Positions 56,415 through 64,000 of a stretch of 64,000 bases of DNA are shown piece by piece. The position numbers and the translations under genes were made by a program. The stretch comes from Chaetoceros tenuissimus (taxonomy: Eukaryota > Bacillariophyta > Thalassiosirophyceae > Chaetocerotales > Chaetocerotaceae). The stretch's first letter is position 1, and each line of letters begins with the position of its first letter. The stretch covers positions 310,001-374,000 of the forward strand of contig BLLK01000038.1 of assembly GCA_021927905.1 (NCBI GenBank), given 5' to 3'. The notes beneath the pieces were generated by a model, which did not search any database, had not been told where the DNA came from, and saw only the letters and a list, made by a program, of their open reading frames with translations.

Positions 56415-56787
56415 TAGGAATTATGATTAGCCAACTGGAACAAGGAACAGTAGGGATTTCATTGCTTCGCTTTTGAGTTCAAAGAAGCCAATAGAAGGTT
56501 TCATAAAATAAATGGCTACATTGTCATGACTATTCATCGGCTAGGCACTACCTTTCGTTACCTTTTTTTTCCTTCTCTTTTGATGAAATAATAAACAATT
56601 CAATACGTCTTCTGCATACTTTACTTTTGATTAAAGCATATTATTTATTTATATCATGATATTTCTGTATTTGATTAAAAAATGATCTTTAGTTGTACTT
56701 TTCTCGAATGTTCATGTGCATTTCCTATTTTTTCTTTTCATTGAAAATCATATCCTAACTTCTTAAACTTTCAGAACATTTCTTCTA
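56415..56787. other. Intergenic stretch
   Basis: 373 AT-rich bp upstream of UBA1 and downstream of the plastid protein gene. Nothing is recognised. Confidence 0.35.
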
Positions 56788-57513
56788 TTAAAAGCCAAAG
56801 ATACTTCGTAGTGGACCTTTTCCTGCAGAAGGAGTGCCTTCACATCCATCTTCGGCAGACAACCACATTCTATTCTCTGAATCATAATGCAGATAAAAGC
56901 GATGATTCAATCCAAACGCATTCTCTCCAAACTTTTGTTTGAATCCTTGAAACCCTTCTGCTTCGTAATCATCTGCCTTTCTCCATTGCCTACCGCTATC
57001 ATGACCCCATCCATCATACGTCGCAATTTCTTCCTTCGACCATCCCTCTGGATCTTCTCCAGCATATGATAGTTGCAGGACGAAACCGAAGCCTCCTTCT
57101 GCTCCAGGAACTTTACGCAATTCTCTACCATGAAATATATTCATATTATCAGCATCGGCATTCTGTTTGTAATTTGGTAAATTGAACATTCTTGGATGGG
57201 ACGCATCATAAATCACTGGTTGATCTTTATTTCCAGAAGCTACCGACTCGAGATGCTGACGAAGTTTATCGCTTAGCATCAACTGAAACATCATGCCTCC
57301 ACAAAAGTCAAATGTTCCCTTGTTATCATGTAGATCAATAAGATACTGAGCAACGTTTGAACCATATTCTGCATCTCGTTTTTGTGGTTCGATAAGGCTT
57401 GGAGCCATGGAAGCTTTTAGAGAAGTCATGTCGTTTGACCTAGTGCGTGGTGTCACAAATTGGAAACTAGAGGCTATGGAAAGGAGCGAGAGGAATAGAA
57501 ACACAGATTTCAT
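56788..57513 (-). CDS. Plastid-targeted conserved algal protein, 241 residues
   Basis: A single exon. The N-terminus MKSVFLFLSLLSIASSFQFV is a signal peptide ending in ASS-F, fitting the plastid motif. The mature part has FDFCGGMMFQLMLSDKLRQHL, HPRMFNLPNY, ADADNMNIFHGRELRKV, YDGWGHDSGRQWR and LNHRFYLHYD, ending with MWLSAEDGCEG. These blocks look strongly conserved and I believe they occur in other diatoms and haptophytes, but no biochemical role is known to me. It is soluble with no membrane segment. It diverges from the NDUFA9 gene. Confidence 0.8.
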   Translation of the reverse strand: MKSVFLFLSLLSIASSFQFVTPRTRSNDMTSLKASMAPSLIEPQKRDAEYGSNVAQYLIDLHDNKGTFDFCGGMMFQLMLSDKLRQHLESVASGNKDQPVIYDASHPRMFNLPNYKQNADADNMNIFHGRELRKVPGAEGGFGFVLQLSYAGEDPEGWSKEEIATYDGWGHDSGRQWRKADDYEAEGFQGFKQKFGENAFGLNHRFYLHYDSENRMWLSAEDGCEGTPSAGKGPLRSIFGF

Positions 57514-57753
57514 GTTGATATAATTTGTTAAATTGTATCTGGGCTTCTTATTAACTTATCAGGAAAGATACATCGAATAAGAAAGATGGAGATGAATTCT
57601 GAAGATCTGATGCTTACAGTACAATGATTAGTGTCATTGACGTCATAGAAGGCCATTTACACAGCCGATCAACACAGGGCAAACTGCAACACAAGTGCAA
57701 CCACAAGCAGCGATAACAACATCACACCATAACATTAGTTGTTGCAATTCAAT

Positions 57754-59125
57754 ATGTTGTCCTCCAAAGCAAAGGCAGTAAAGATCAACTCACTTGGTCG
57801 ATCAGTAAGATCTCTCGCAACCAAGCCAGTTGTACCTAGAATTCTTGATAGAAGAGATAATGAAACTGGTCCTGGAGGAAGAGGTTCCGATGCTGGCTTG
57901 AAGGTTGCGGTTTTCGGAGCTTCTGGTCTCCTTGGAAGATACGTTTGCTCCCATCTCGGTACGTTTCTTAAGCATTAGGTTCTTGAATGTTTTCATACAA
58001 TTTCAATCTCCGCAAGAGGTACAAGGAAGATGCTTTCCATGTAGTATTCAATTAGAATATAGGTTTTCTATTATCCCTACAGGGTCGGGAGTTAGGAGAC
58101 AACTTTTCTAAATTTTTCTGTTTATTGTTTATCTAATTTACTTTTTTACAATAGGAACCAATGGATTCATGACTTCCATCGGAAATAGAGGAGACGATCT
58201 TGAAATGAGATTCCTCAAGCCAATGTTTGAACTTGGCCGTTCAAGATTTGTTTTCTACTCTCCACGCGATCGCGACTCTATCGCAGAGGTGATTGCCGAT
58301 TCCGATATCGTCATCAACATGATTGGAAAGTACTATGAAACCAAGCATTTGGTAGAAAAGAAAGACTTTCCATATTTTGATTATACTGTAAATTACAACT
58401 TCCAGGAAACCAATGTTGAGATTCCAAAAACTATTGCGGAACTTTGTACAGAGATGCAGGTGGACAATTTGGTCCATGTTTCCTCCATCAATGCTTCGGA
58501 AGATAGTAATTGTGAATGGACCAAGACCAAGTGGCAGGGAGAAATGGCAGTCAAGGAGGCTTACCCTTGGGCAACTATTGTAAGACCTAGCCAAATGTTT
58601 GGACACGAAGATAGACTTTTGAATTGGTTTGCAAACACTGCTGCAAGACTTCCTGCAGTGCCAATGGTAGAAGGAGGACATGCTTTGACTCAGCCGGTTT
58701 ATGCAGTTGACGTTGCTGCTGCTATTCAAAAGATTGTAGACTCACCAGAAACTTTCGAGGGACGGACGGTAGATTGCTTTGGAGCACAGGATTACAGTTA
58801 CAAGGAGTTGGCTGCGTTTGTGTATGATATTACTGGACAGGATCCAACTATTGTAGATGTTCCAAAGGATGTAGCAAAGATGTCTGCAAAGGGATTCAAT
58901 ATGCTCGGACACCCAATGATGACACCAGACATGATGGAAATGTGGTGCGAAGACTTTATCCCAAGCATGACACAGGAAGAGTACGATGCTCAACCAACCA
59001 AAGATAAGATTTTCACACTCAAGGATTTGGATATTGAAGCTACCCCAATCGAAAAGATTGCATTCAACTACTTGCACAGATTCAGAGAAGGTGGACACTT
59101 CTCTCTTACAAAGGGATACCATTAA
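57754..59125 (+). CDS. NDUFA9: Complex I subunit NDUFA9-like (39 kDa), two exons
   Basis: The exons are 57754-57958 and 58155-59125 (196-bp intron, phase 1), giving 391 residues. The N-terminus MLSSKAKAVKINSLGRSVRS has the Arg/Ser/Lys character of a mitochondrial presequence. An atypical short-chain dehydrogenase fold begins with VAVFGASGLLGRYVCSHLG, then GTNGFMTSIGNRGDD, DIVINMIG, NLVHVSSINASED and IVRPSQMFGHEDR, as in the NDUFA9 accessory subunit that binds NADPH at the matrix side of complex I. The classic Tyr-Lys catalytic pair is not evident, as expected in this family. Confidence 0.9.
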
Positions 59126-59288
59126 AGGATGTTTTCTTTGTGGTGTAAGAACTCAAAATACAAGTGAAGTTGCTATTTGAAACACTATAAAATGACTTTA
59201 TATACTTTTCCTTTTATGCCTACTGAATTTTTAAAATTGTTAAGGAACTGCAAGTACATCAGTGTAGTAGGAAGATTTTTTATTACCC

Positions 59289-60398
59289 TCACTTCTTTCC
59301 TTTTTTCTTTCCACCCTTCTTTTTGTTTTTCTTTTTCTTCAATTTCAAGAAGGCATTTCTATCTCGGATCCCTCTAATTCTCTTTTGTATGACTGTAGCA
59401 GAGTCAAAGAGCTTCTGGAAAGCTGCTTTTTCACGGTCTTCAACTACCTTCAACAAAACCCTTTCGTTCTCGAGGATGTCTCTATTTTTATCTTCAAGGG
59501 AGACTTTATGTGCAAGTTCAACCCGTTCCTTCTCCTCGCGCTCGATGAGCATGTTTAGATTCTGAATCTCCAGTTTCTTAGCTTCCGAATGTAGCTTGTG
59601 CTCTTCCTCTAGCCGAGCTTTCCCGTCTGTGAGTTGCTTGAGTTCGTCAAGCAAGTCCAACTGCTCTGTGAGTTGCTTCTTCGTCAATGATTGTAAAAGC
59701 TGCTGTTTTCTCTCTAGTTCTTCTACAAGTTTTCCTAGCTCCTCAGTCTCAACCTTTTTCAGCTCTTTGAGCTCGTTTTCGACTGTTTCTTCTTCATTAT
59801 TACATACCATAACCATTTCGTCTTTTATCAAACTGAGCTTTTCTTTCAAATCGCTGATCAGATCTGAGTACTTTGAACTTTCTTCTTCAACCTCCTCAGA
59901 TCTCAGTTCCAATGCCTCTTCCATTTGCAAAAGTTGAGGTCGAAGAACCACGTTACATCTATCAATAGTTTTGAAAAGATTACTTGAGTTCTGCTTATCT
60001 TCGTCATGCGAAATTGAAATATTCCTACATCCTACATCTCTTACTGCTGCAAGGTAATTCTTTAAATTTTCGAGAATCCTCTTATTGTCACCAAAACCTT
60101 TCTTGCCATTTTGAAGAAGCTCTTGCAGATGCTCAGAAGCATTGACAAGATTCAATGCCTTGAAAATTAACTCACTTAGGAGGTCTTTTGTAGATTCGGT
60201 AAGATCTTTCTCGGCTTCGAGGTCAAAGATCTGTTGCATTGTTTCGAGAAAGTCTTGCGATTCTTTATCATCTCGAATTTGTAAAGCTTTCGCATCGGCA
60301 ATATTTTGAGGCAAAAGGTCTAGAATTTGCAGTAGATTACCATGGGAATCGACTGCTTCTCTTACTTGAGACGAAACTTCGAAAAGAAGCGCATTCAT
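59289..60398 (-). CDS. Coiled-coil IQ-motif protein, dynein-regulatory-complex (DRC9/DRC10)-like
   Basis: A single exon encodes 369 residues. Residues 1-180 are helical; 180-330 are near-continuous coiled coil with Glu, Lys and Leu (EELERKQQLLQSLTKKQL). Near the C-terminus SATVIQKRIRGIRDRNAF is an IQ-type calmodulin-binding motif, followed by a tail made almost only of Lys and Gly (KKKKNKKKGGKKKGKK). This order (coiled coil, one IQ motif, basic tail) matches DRC9 (IQCG) or DRC10 (IQCD), parts of the axonemal nexin-dynein complex. Sequence identity cannot be scored here. If right, the organism builds motile flagella, at least in gametes. Confidence 0.6.
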   Translation of the reverse strand: MNALLFEVSSQVREAVDSHGNLLQILDLLPQNIADAKALQIRDDKESQDFLETMQQIFDLEAEKDLTESTKDLLSELIFKALNLVNASEHLQELLQNGKKGFGDNKRILENLKNYLAAVRDVGCRNISISHDEDKQNSSNLFKTIDRCNVVLRPQLLQMEEALELRSEEVEEESSKYSDLISDLKEKLSLIKDEMVMVCNNEEETVENELKELKKVETEELGKLVEELERKQQLLQSLTKKQLTEQLDLLDELKQLTDGKARLEEEHKLHSEAKKLEIQNLNMLIEREEKERVELAHKVSLEDKNRDILENERVLLKVVEDREKAAFQKLFDSATVIQKRIRGIRDRNAFLKLKKKKNKKKGGKKKGKK

Positions 60399-61692
60399 TA
60401 GAAAAGAGAATAGGTTCCAGAGAGGTTTGGAGGGAAGAAAGCAGTGTGAAGCAAATTCAAATTACTGTAAGGTATGTAAATCATGTAGGTAAAAAAAGAC
60501 CAAAGACAAAAAGAAGAAAGGTACTTCTCTGCTTCTCTGAAATCAATTTCTTTTCAACGTCATTCTAAATCTACTGAAATTTTCCCTTTTACTCATTACA
60601 TGTGCTACGCTAAAATATGTTGAGAGAATCCTATTTCCTTGTCTAAGTTTTTGAATGCTGCATAAAGAACTTCCACTTTCAACATAATTGAACAAATTTG
60701 TACTATATTGTAGAAGCATGCAAAAAACAAGAACCAGTAATTGGAGGAAGAATTTCTCTTTTTGATATGAATTCCGATTTGATGCTTGTTCACTATTTCT
60801 TAAACTTTGGTACTTTTCAGATGTATGAGAAGCTCAAAACTTTGGAGGATGTGGTGATGTGTGTTCTAGCTATTGATCATAAACATATAAAAGCAGCTGG
60901 GGTACTTAGCCATGCTATGGTACCGTATTTTCGTACTACATGGAATCTCTACTACGTACTCCACGAGGAATGTCGACAGTAAAAATCTCTTTACTTCGTG
61001 TTGAGGAGCCTCGAGAAGCTTTATAGGCGAAGCAGAACGAAGACTCATTCTGAAGGAATCATGTGAAATGGTGTAGGTATCTACCATATGCATCAATTAT
61101 TAATTCATGTGCGCTTACGATTCAGGAAAAGTGATTTGAAATGTCGAAATGTCAATAAATTATTATTCCTGAGAAGCCCTACAGACTGTTGTGGACTGAT
61201 GTGGAATGTCGTGTACCTAATTACAAAAACTGGAATAGGAAGCTGCGAATAGGGGAATGGTATGATGAAGTGGTAGCTTGGAAATTGGGAAATTTCAATC
61301 TAACGGACCACAAATATCAATAAATAATAAACTAGTTTGTTCGGCGTTGAGAAACTGTATAAAATATTTTTCCGGGACTTCCTTCCATGGAAAGGAAGCC
61401 TGGAAATGCGATTAAATCATTTATAAGAATAAAATAGATGGGTTCGGTATGAAGCTTCAAAGTAAATCTAGAAAAGTGAACTTCTTGGGAACCCTAAATA
61501 GCTTCCGGAAGGTTCACATTCCGCTTCCACATATCTGACGAAGAAACATTCACTCCCTAAACCATTCTCCAAGATCGATGGGAAACCCACAACTGTTCTT
61601 TTGATGAGAAACCCAGCAAAAGAACACAAAACTGGTTCCTGCCGAACTCCATCAGTAAAAAGAGTTCTCACAATCACATAAAATCTACAATA
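60399..61692. other. Large intergenic stretch, 1294 bp
   Basis: The longest gap in the window. It holds scattered AT-rich sequence and a frame at 60698-60982 of 94 codons (71 from its first ATG) without coding character. A near-palindrome CTTCCTTCCATGGAAAGGAAG lies near 61379-61399. A frame on the minus strand at 61468-61677 has no coding character. No tRNA or repeat array was found. Confidence 0.4.
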
Positions 61693-63798
61693 ATGAAACT
61701 TTTAGGCTTCTTCATCAGTTCACTCTCCATTCACAGCAGTTTTGCAAAGGGTCGGCGACTTGCAAACAATAGCAAGAATAATATTTCATCAGACGTAAAC
61801 CTAGTGGAAGGTGCGAAGTGTCTCTACAATGGTAAGAACATCTTTTCCAAAGTGTTTCACATTCAAATTTGCAAAGCTAACTTGATTCATTTTACAGAGG
61901 ATTTTGAAAAGGGTACTTTGATCATCGATGCACCTGGGAAATATAAACTTTGTGAAGACATCATCTTCGATCCAATCCAAGATAGGACCTTGCCAATCAC
62001 TGAAATGTATTTACCTGATTTCAGTGTTTATGATGAAAAAGCATATGGAATGGGATTCTTTGCAGCGATTGCAGTTTCTGCATCTGATGTAGAGATTTAT
62101 CTCAATAATTTCTCCATTGAACAATCTGCGAGTCATGCGTTGATGCAACGCTTTTTCGCCATAATTGAACTGGCGAATTCGCCTTTTCTTGATAGTGTTG
62201 GACCAGCTCAATTTGTTGGAGATGATGGATTCAAATCTGCGTCAAAGGTTTTAATCCAAGGACCAGGAAGAATAGGAAGATCTGCTCATCACGGTGTTCA
62301 TGGAAATGAAAATCAGGATATTACGATCAAAGATGTAACCTTTCAAGATTTTGAGGTTGCGGCAGTTGGTACGTTCTTCCTATGCAGCTATCACATATAT
62401 CCATTTTCTAAATTTGAACAATTCTCACAAAATCACGTTTACATACTTCTGAATTCACCCATAGCACTGAACAATGTCGATAATGCAGTAATCCAAAACA
62501 ACAAAATTCTCAACAATCGCCACGATGTTCCAATCATTGGAGCATTCAGTGCAGCAACTCAAATCAGTCACTATGGAAAGGCTCTCAGAGATATGAACTT
62601 TGGTATGAAAATCAAAGGGGTATATACCACTGCAGAAGAGGTTTACAATAGCCTCTTGAAAATGATTGAGAATACCTACTTTGTCGAGTCTCGTAACAAA
62701 AGTCCGACATTTTTTCAGAAGAGGTTTCCAAATGAGTATCACTTGTTCCACAACAAAAATCAGGTTGTGGATGGTCCATGCTATGCATTCGTTATTCATG
62801 GAAAAGGTCCTGCTGTTGGTGGATTCGGATTTGACCTTGCAGAAAGCAGTAAAATGTCCAGTAATATTCACATCAAAGACAATACTATTGACAATATTAA
62901 ATGTTGGACCAATGAGGTACCTGCTACTGTTGTCGATGGAGTTGTACAAAATGATGCAAGAGGTGCAATTCTACAACTCATCAAGTCCACTTCAAATGAT
63001 AACTTACTAGCTATCAACAATGATGGAACATACAAACGTAATCCAGTCGCAGATATGCAAATTATGACTGCATCTGCTATTCAGCAAGGTCTCTTGGATG
63101 ATAACCCTGTACTTCAAACCGTTGTAAACACAATCAGTCCATCCATCGTCGAGTGGGCAAGTAGCTCAAATGACGTACTCACACCTCAATATAGATGCAA
63201 TGGTGATAGTATGCATCATACAGTAAAAGGTATGAATGTCATTCGTGTAGAGGACTGCGAGGGTTTTACCATCTCTGGAAATACCATGAATAATATTGAG
63301 AATTTGAGTGATACAGCATTTGAAAACTGTTCATCTTATCACTTGGGTGCAAGTATAGAAGACACAACCACTCAGGTTGGAAGCGTGCGTGGTATTTCAG
63401 TAGCTGCAGTTACTGGATACGGAACAGAATTTCAGTCCAAGTCTCATATTGTATCCAATGTGTTGAGTAATGTAACTGGTCGAATAATTATAGGGGTAGA
63501 TGTCCAAGGAAAGAGTGAATCTTGCTACATTGACCACAACAACTTTGATGACTCATTCCTTCCGAGAGATGATGTCGAGGAATGTTATGCTTTGCGCCTT
63601 CGACAGTTTGTAGATAGTTCAGTTGATGGCCTCCAATCCATTGACATTGGTCCAAACAACGGTATTGATGAGAGTCAAATTGAAATGTTGAATATTTCCA
63701 CTGACTTTGAACGTATGAGAAAGTTGGATGAATTGCATAAAAAAATGAATATTGGTAGCGAGTGGAAGTTGGGAGGTTGCCCTTTTGGTAGAAGATAG
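61693..63798 (+). CDS. Secreted beta-helix-like protein, probably three exons
   Basis: The frame is open over the whole span (701 codons), but two stretches have good splice sites and introns of multiple-of-three length: 61832-61897 (66 nt, GTAAGA to TTACAG) and 62369-62464 (96 nt, GTACGT to CCATAG). Removing both gives 647 residues and restores EVAAVALNNVDNAVIQNN. The N-terminus MKLLGFFISSLSIHSSFAKG is a signal peptide. Asn-rich strand-turn units (ITIKDVTFQDFEV; NAVIQNNKILNN; NIHIKDNTIDNI; FTISGNTMNNI) suggest a right-handed parallel beta-helix, as in pectate-lyase-like carbohydrate-active proteins. Catalytic residues are not identifiable. A secreted or wall-associated role is inferred. Confidence 0.75.
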   Translation: MKLLGFFISSLSIHSSFAKGRRLANNSKNNISSDVNLVEGAKCLYNGKNIFSKVFHIQICKANLIHFTEDFEKGTLIIDAPGKYKLCEDIIFDPIQDRTLPITEMYLPDFSVYDEKAYGMGFFAAIAVSASDVEIYLNNFSIEQSASHALMQRFFAIIELANSPFLDSVGPAQFVGDDGFKSASKVLIQGPGRIGRSAHHGVHGNENQDITIKDVTFQDFEVAAVGTFFLCSYHIYPFSKFEQFSQNHVYILLNSPIALNNVDNAVIQNNKILNNRHDVPIIGAFSAATQISHYGKALRDMNFGMKIKGVYTTAEEVYNSLLKMIENTYFVESRNKSPTFFQKRFPNEYHLFHNKNQVVDGPCYAFVIHGKGPAVGGFGFDLAESSKMSSNIHIKDNTIDNIKCWTNEVPATVVDGVVQNDARGAILQLIKSTSNDNLLAINNDGTYKRNPVADMQIMTASAIQQGLLDDNPVLQTVVNTISPSIVEWASSSNDVLTPQYRCNGDSMHHTVKGMNVIRVEDCEGFTISGNTMNNIENLSDTAFENCSSYHLGASIEDTTTQVGSVRGISVAAVTGYGTEFQSKSHIVSNVLSNVTGRIIIGVDVQGKSESCYIDHNNFDDSFLPRDDVEECYALRLRQFVDSSVDGLQSIDIGPNNGIDESQIEMLNISTDFERMRKLDELHKKMNIGSEWKLGGCPFGRR
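61832..61897 (+). other. Probable 66-nt intron without in-frame stop
   Basis: The donor is AATG|GTAAGA and the acceptor TTTTACAG|AGG. The length is divisible by three and the stretch reads through in frame, so retention would insert 22 residues after the signal peptide region. Confidence 0.65.
62369..62464 (+). other. Probable 96-nt intron without in-frame stop
   Basis: The donor is GTTG|GTACGT and the acceptor ACCCATAG|CAC. Retention would add 32 residues, rich in Phe, Tyr, Ser and Ile, that break a beta-helix rung. Confidence 0.65.
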
Positions 63799-64000
63799 AG
63801 ACAAGACAAGATAGCTCCTTTTTGTTTTAAATAGAAATGTGTGCAAAATATAAAAATGGTTGTATTTCGCACGACTTCTGTCCCAGATTTAGATGACTGA
63901 GTAGAGTTCTCTTCGGGCTTCTCTGACGAAGCCAAAATACCAAGCCGACGGAGAGTACAGTGTGACATCATCACTACTTTCTCATTTTTCATTTCAGCAC

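Noticed and set aside
60698-60982. 94-codon plus-strand frame in the largest gap
   Set aside because: Reading starts at a non-ATG codon, the sequence has no recognisable feature, and the opposite strand is also open nearby.
61379-61399. Near-palindrome CTTCCTTCCATGGAAAGGAAG
   Set aside because: It is offset by one base and isolated in a gap with no nearby start codon in phase; weak as a regulatory site.
1-64000. Possible tRNA, rRNA or CRISPR arrays
   Set aside because: The gaps were read on both strands for T-loop-like motifs, cloverleaf pairs and regularly spaced repeats; none was convincing.

Overview
The window reads as nuclear DNA of a diatom, most likely a centric species. It is AT-rich and densely packed with genes on both strands. 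Introns are short (mostly 60-180 bp). Several proteins start with a signal peptide followed by an ASAFAP-like plastid motif (A-F, S-F or A-L at the cleavage point). There are secreted proteins with Pro-Ser (PSxxPS) linkers, and small acidic proteins of diatom type. A probable dynein-regulatory-complex protein and other cilium-type coiled coils suggest a lineage that still makes flagellated gametes, which points to centric rather than pennate diatoms. The species cannot be fixed from the sequence; a Chaetoceros- or Thalassiosira-like genome would fit.

Layout. 1-540: relict coding fragments. 626-3014 (-): ankyrin-type protein. 3439-5533 (+): tweety-family membrane protein. 5912-6334 (+): small plastid protein. 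6710-8461 (+): charged coiled-coil protein. 9123-12240 (+): seven-exon secreted M11-type zinc metallopeptidase with five Cys-rich repeats and a 9-nt exon inside the zinc motif. 13054-13311 (+): possible complex I subunit. 13461-18377 (-): P5A-type ATPase. 18867-27889 (+): a 2856-residue secreted, modular lectin/propeller/PS-repeat protein with a five-fold 192-bp tandem repeat. 28140-29144 (-): F-box-like protein. 29523-30299 (-): repeat protein. 30876-31739 (+): methyltransferase. 31923-32636 (-): Rab5 GTPase. 32974-34140 (+): AlkB-type dioxygenase. 34559-36628 (+): PH-like protein. 36807-37022 (-): 71-residue protein. 37404-38524 (+): SUMO E1 subunit SAE1. 38707-39888 (-): sirtuin with a plastid-type presequence. 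40197-42038 (+): ChaN-like/ArsM-like fusion. 42142-44229 (-): PP2C phosphatase. 45077-47175 (+): citramalate/isopropylmalate synthase. 47224-48996 (-): class I aminotransferase. 49355-49853 (+): four-exon 79-residue membrane protein. 50186-50533 (-): ribosomal stalk protein P2. 51287-53005 (+): uncharacterised membrane-anchored protein. 53080-56414 (-): ubiquitin E1 UBA1. 56788-57513 (-): plastid protein. 57754-59125 (+): NDUFA9. 59289-60398 (-): IQ/coiled-coil DRC-like protein. 61693-63798 (+): secreted beta-helix-like protein.

Most genes are housekeeping genes with no operon-like logic. Some themes recur: the cell surface (the giant lectin-like protein, the metallopeptidase and the beta-helix protein), organelle biology (a plastid amino-acid pair lying tail to tail, complex I subunits, plastid sirtuin and AlkB candidates), the ubiquitin/SUMO system (UBA1 and SAE1), and possible flagellar genes. 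No tRNA, rRNA, CRISPR array or intact mobile element was seen. Gene models below were joined by hand from splice sites and reading phase; the phases close exactly in every spliced model given.
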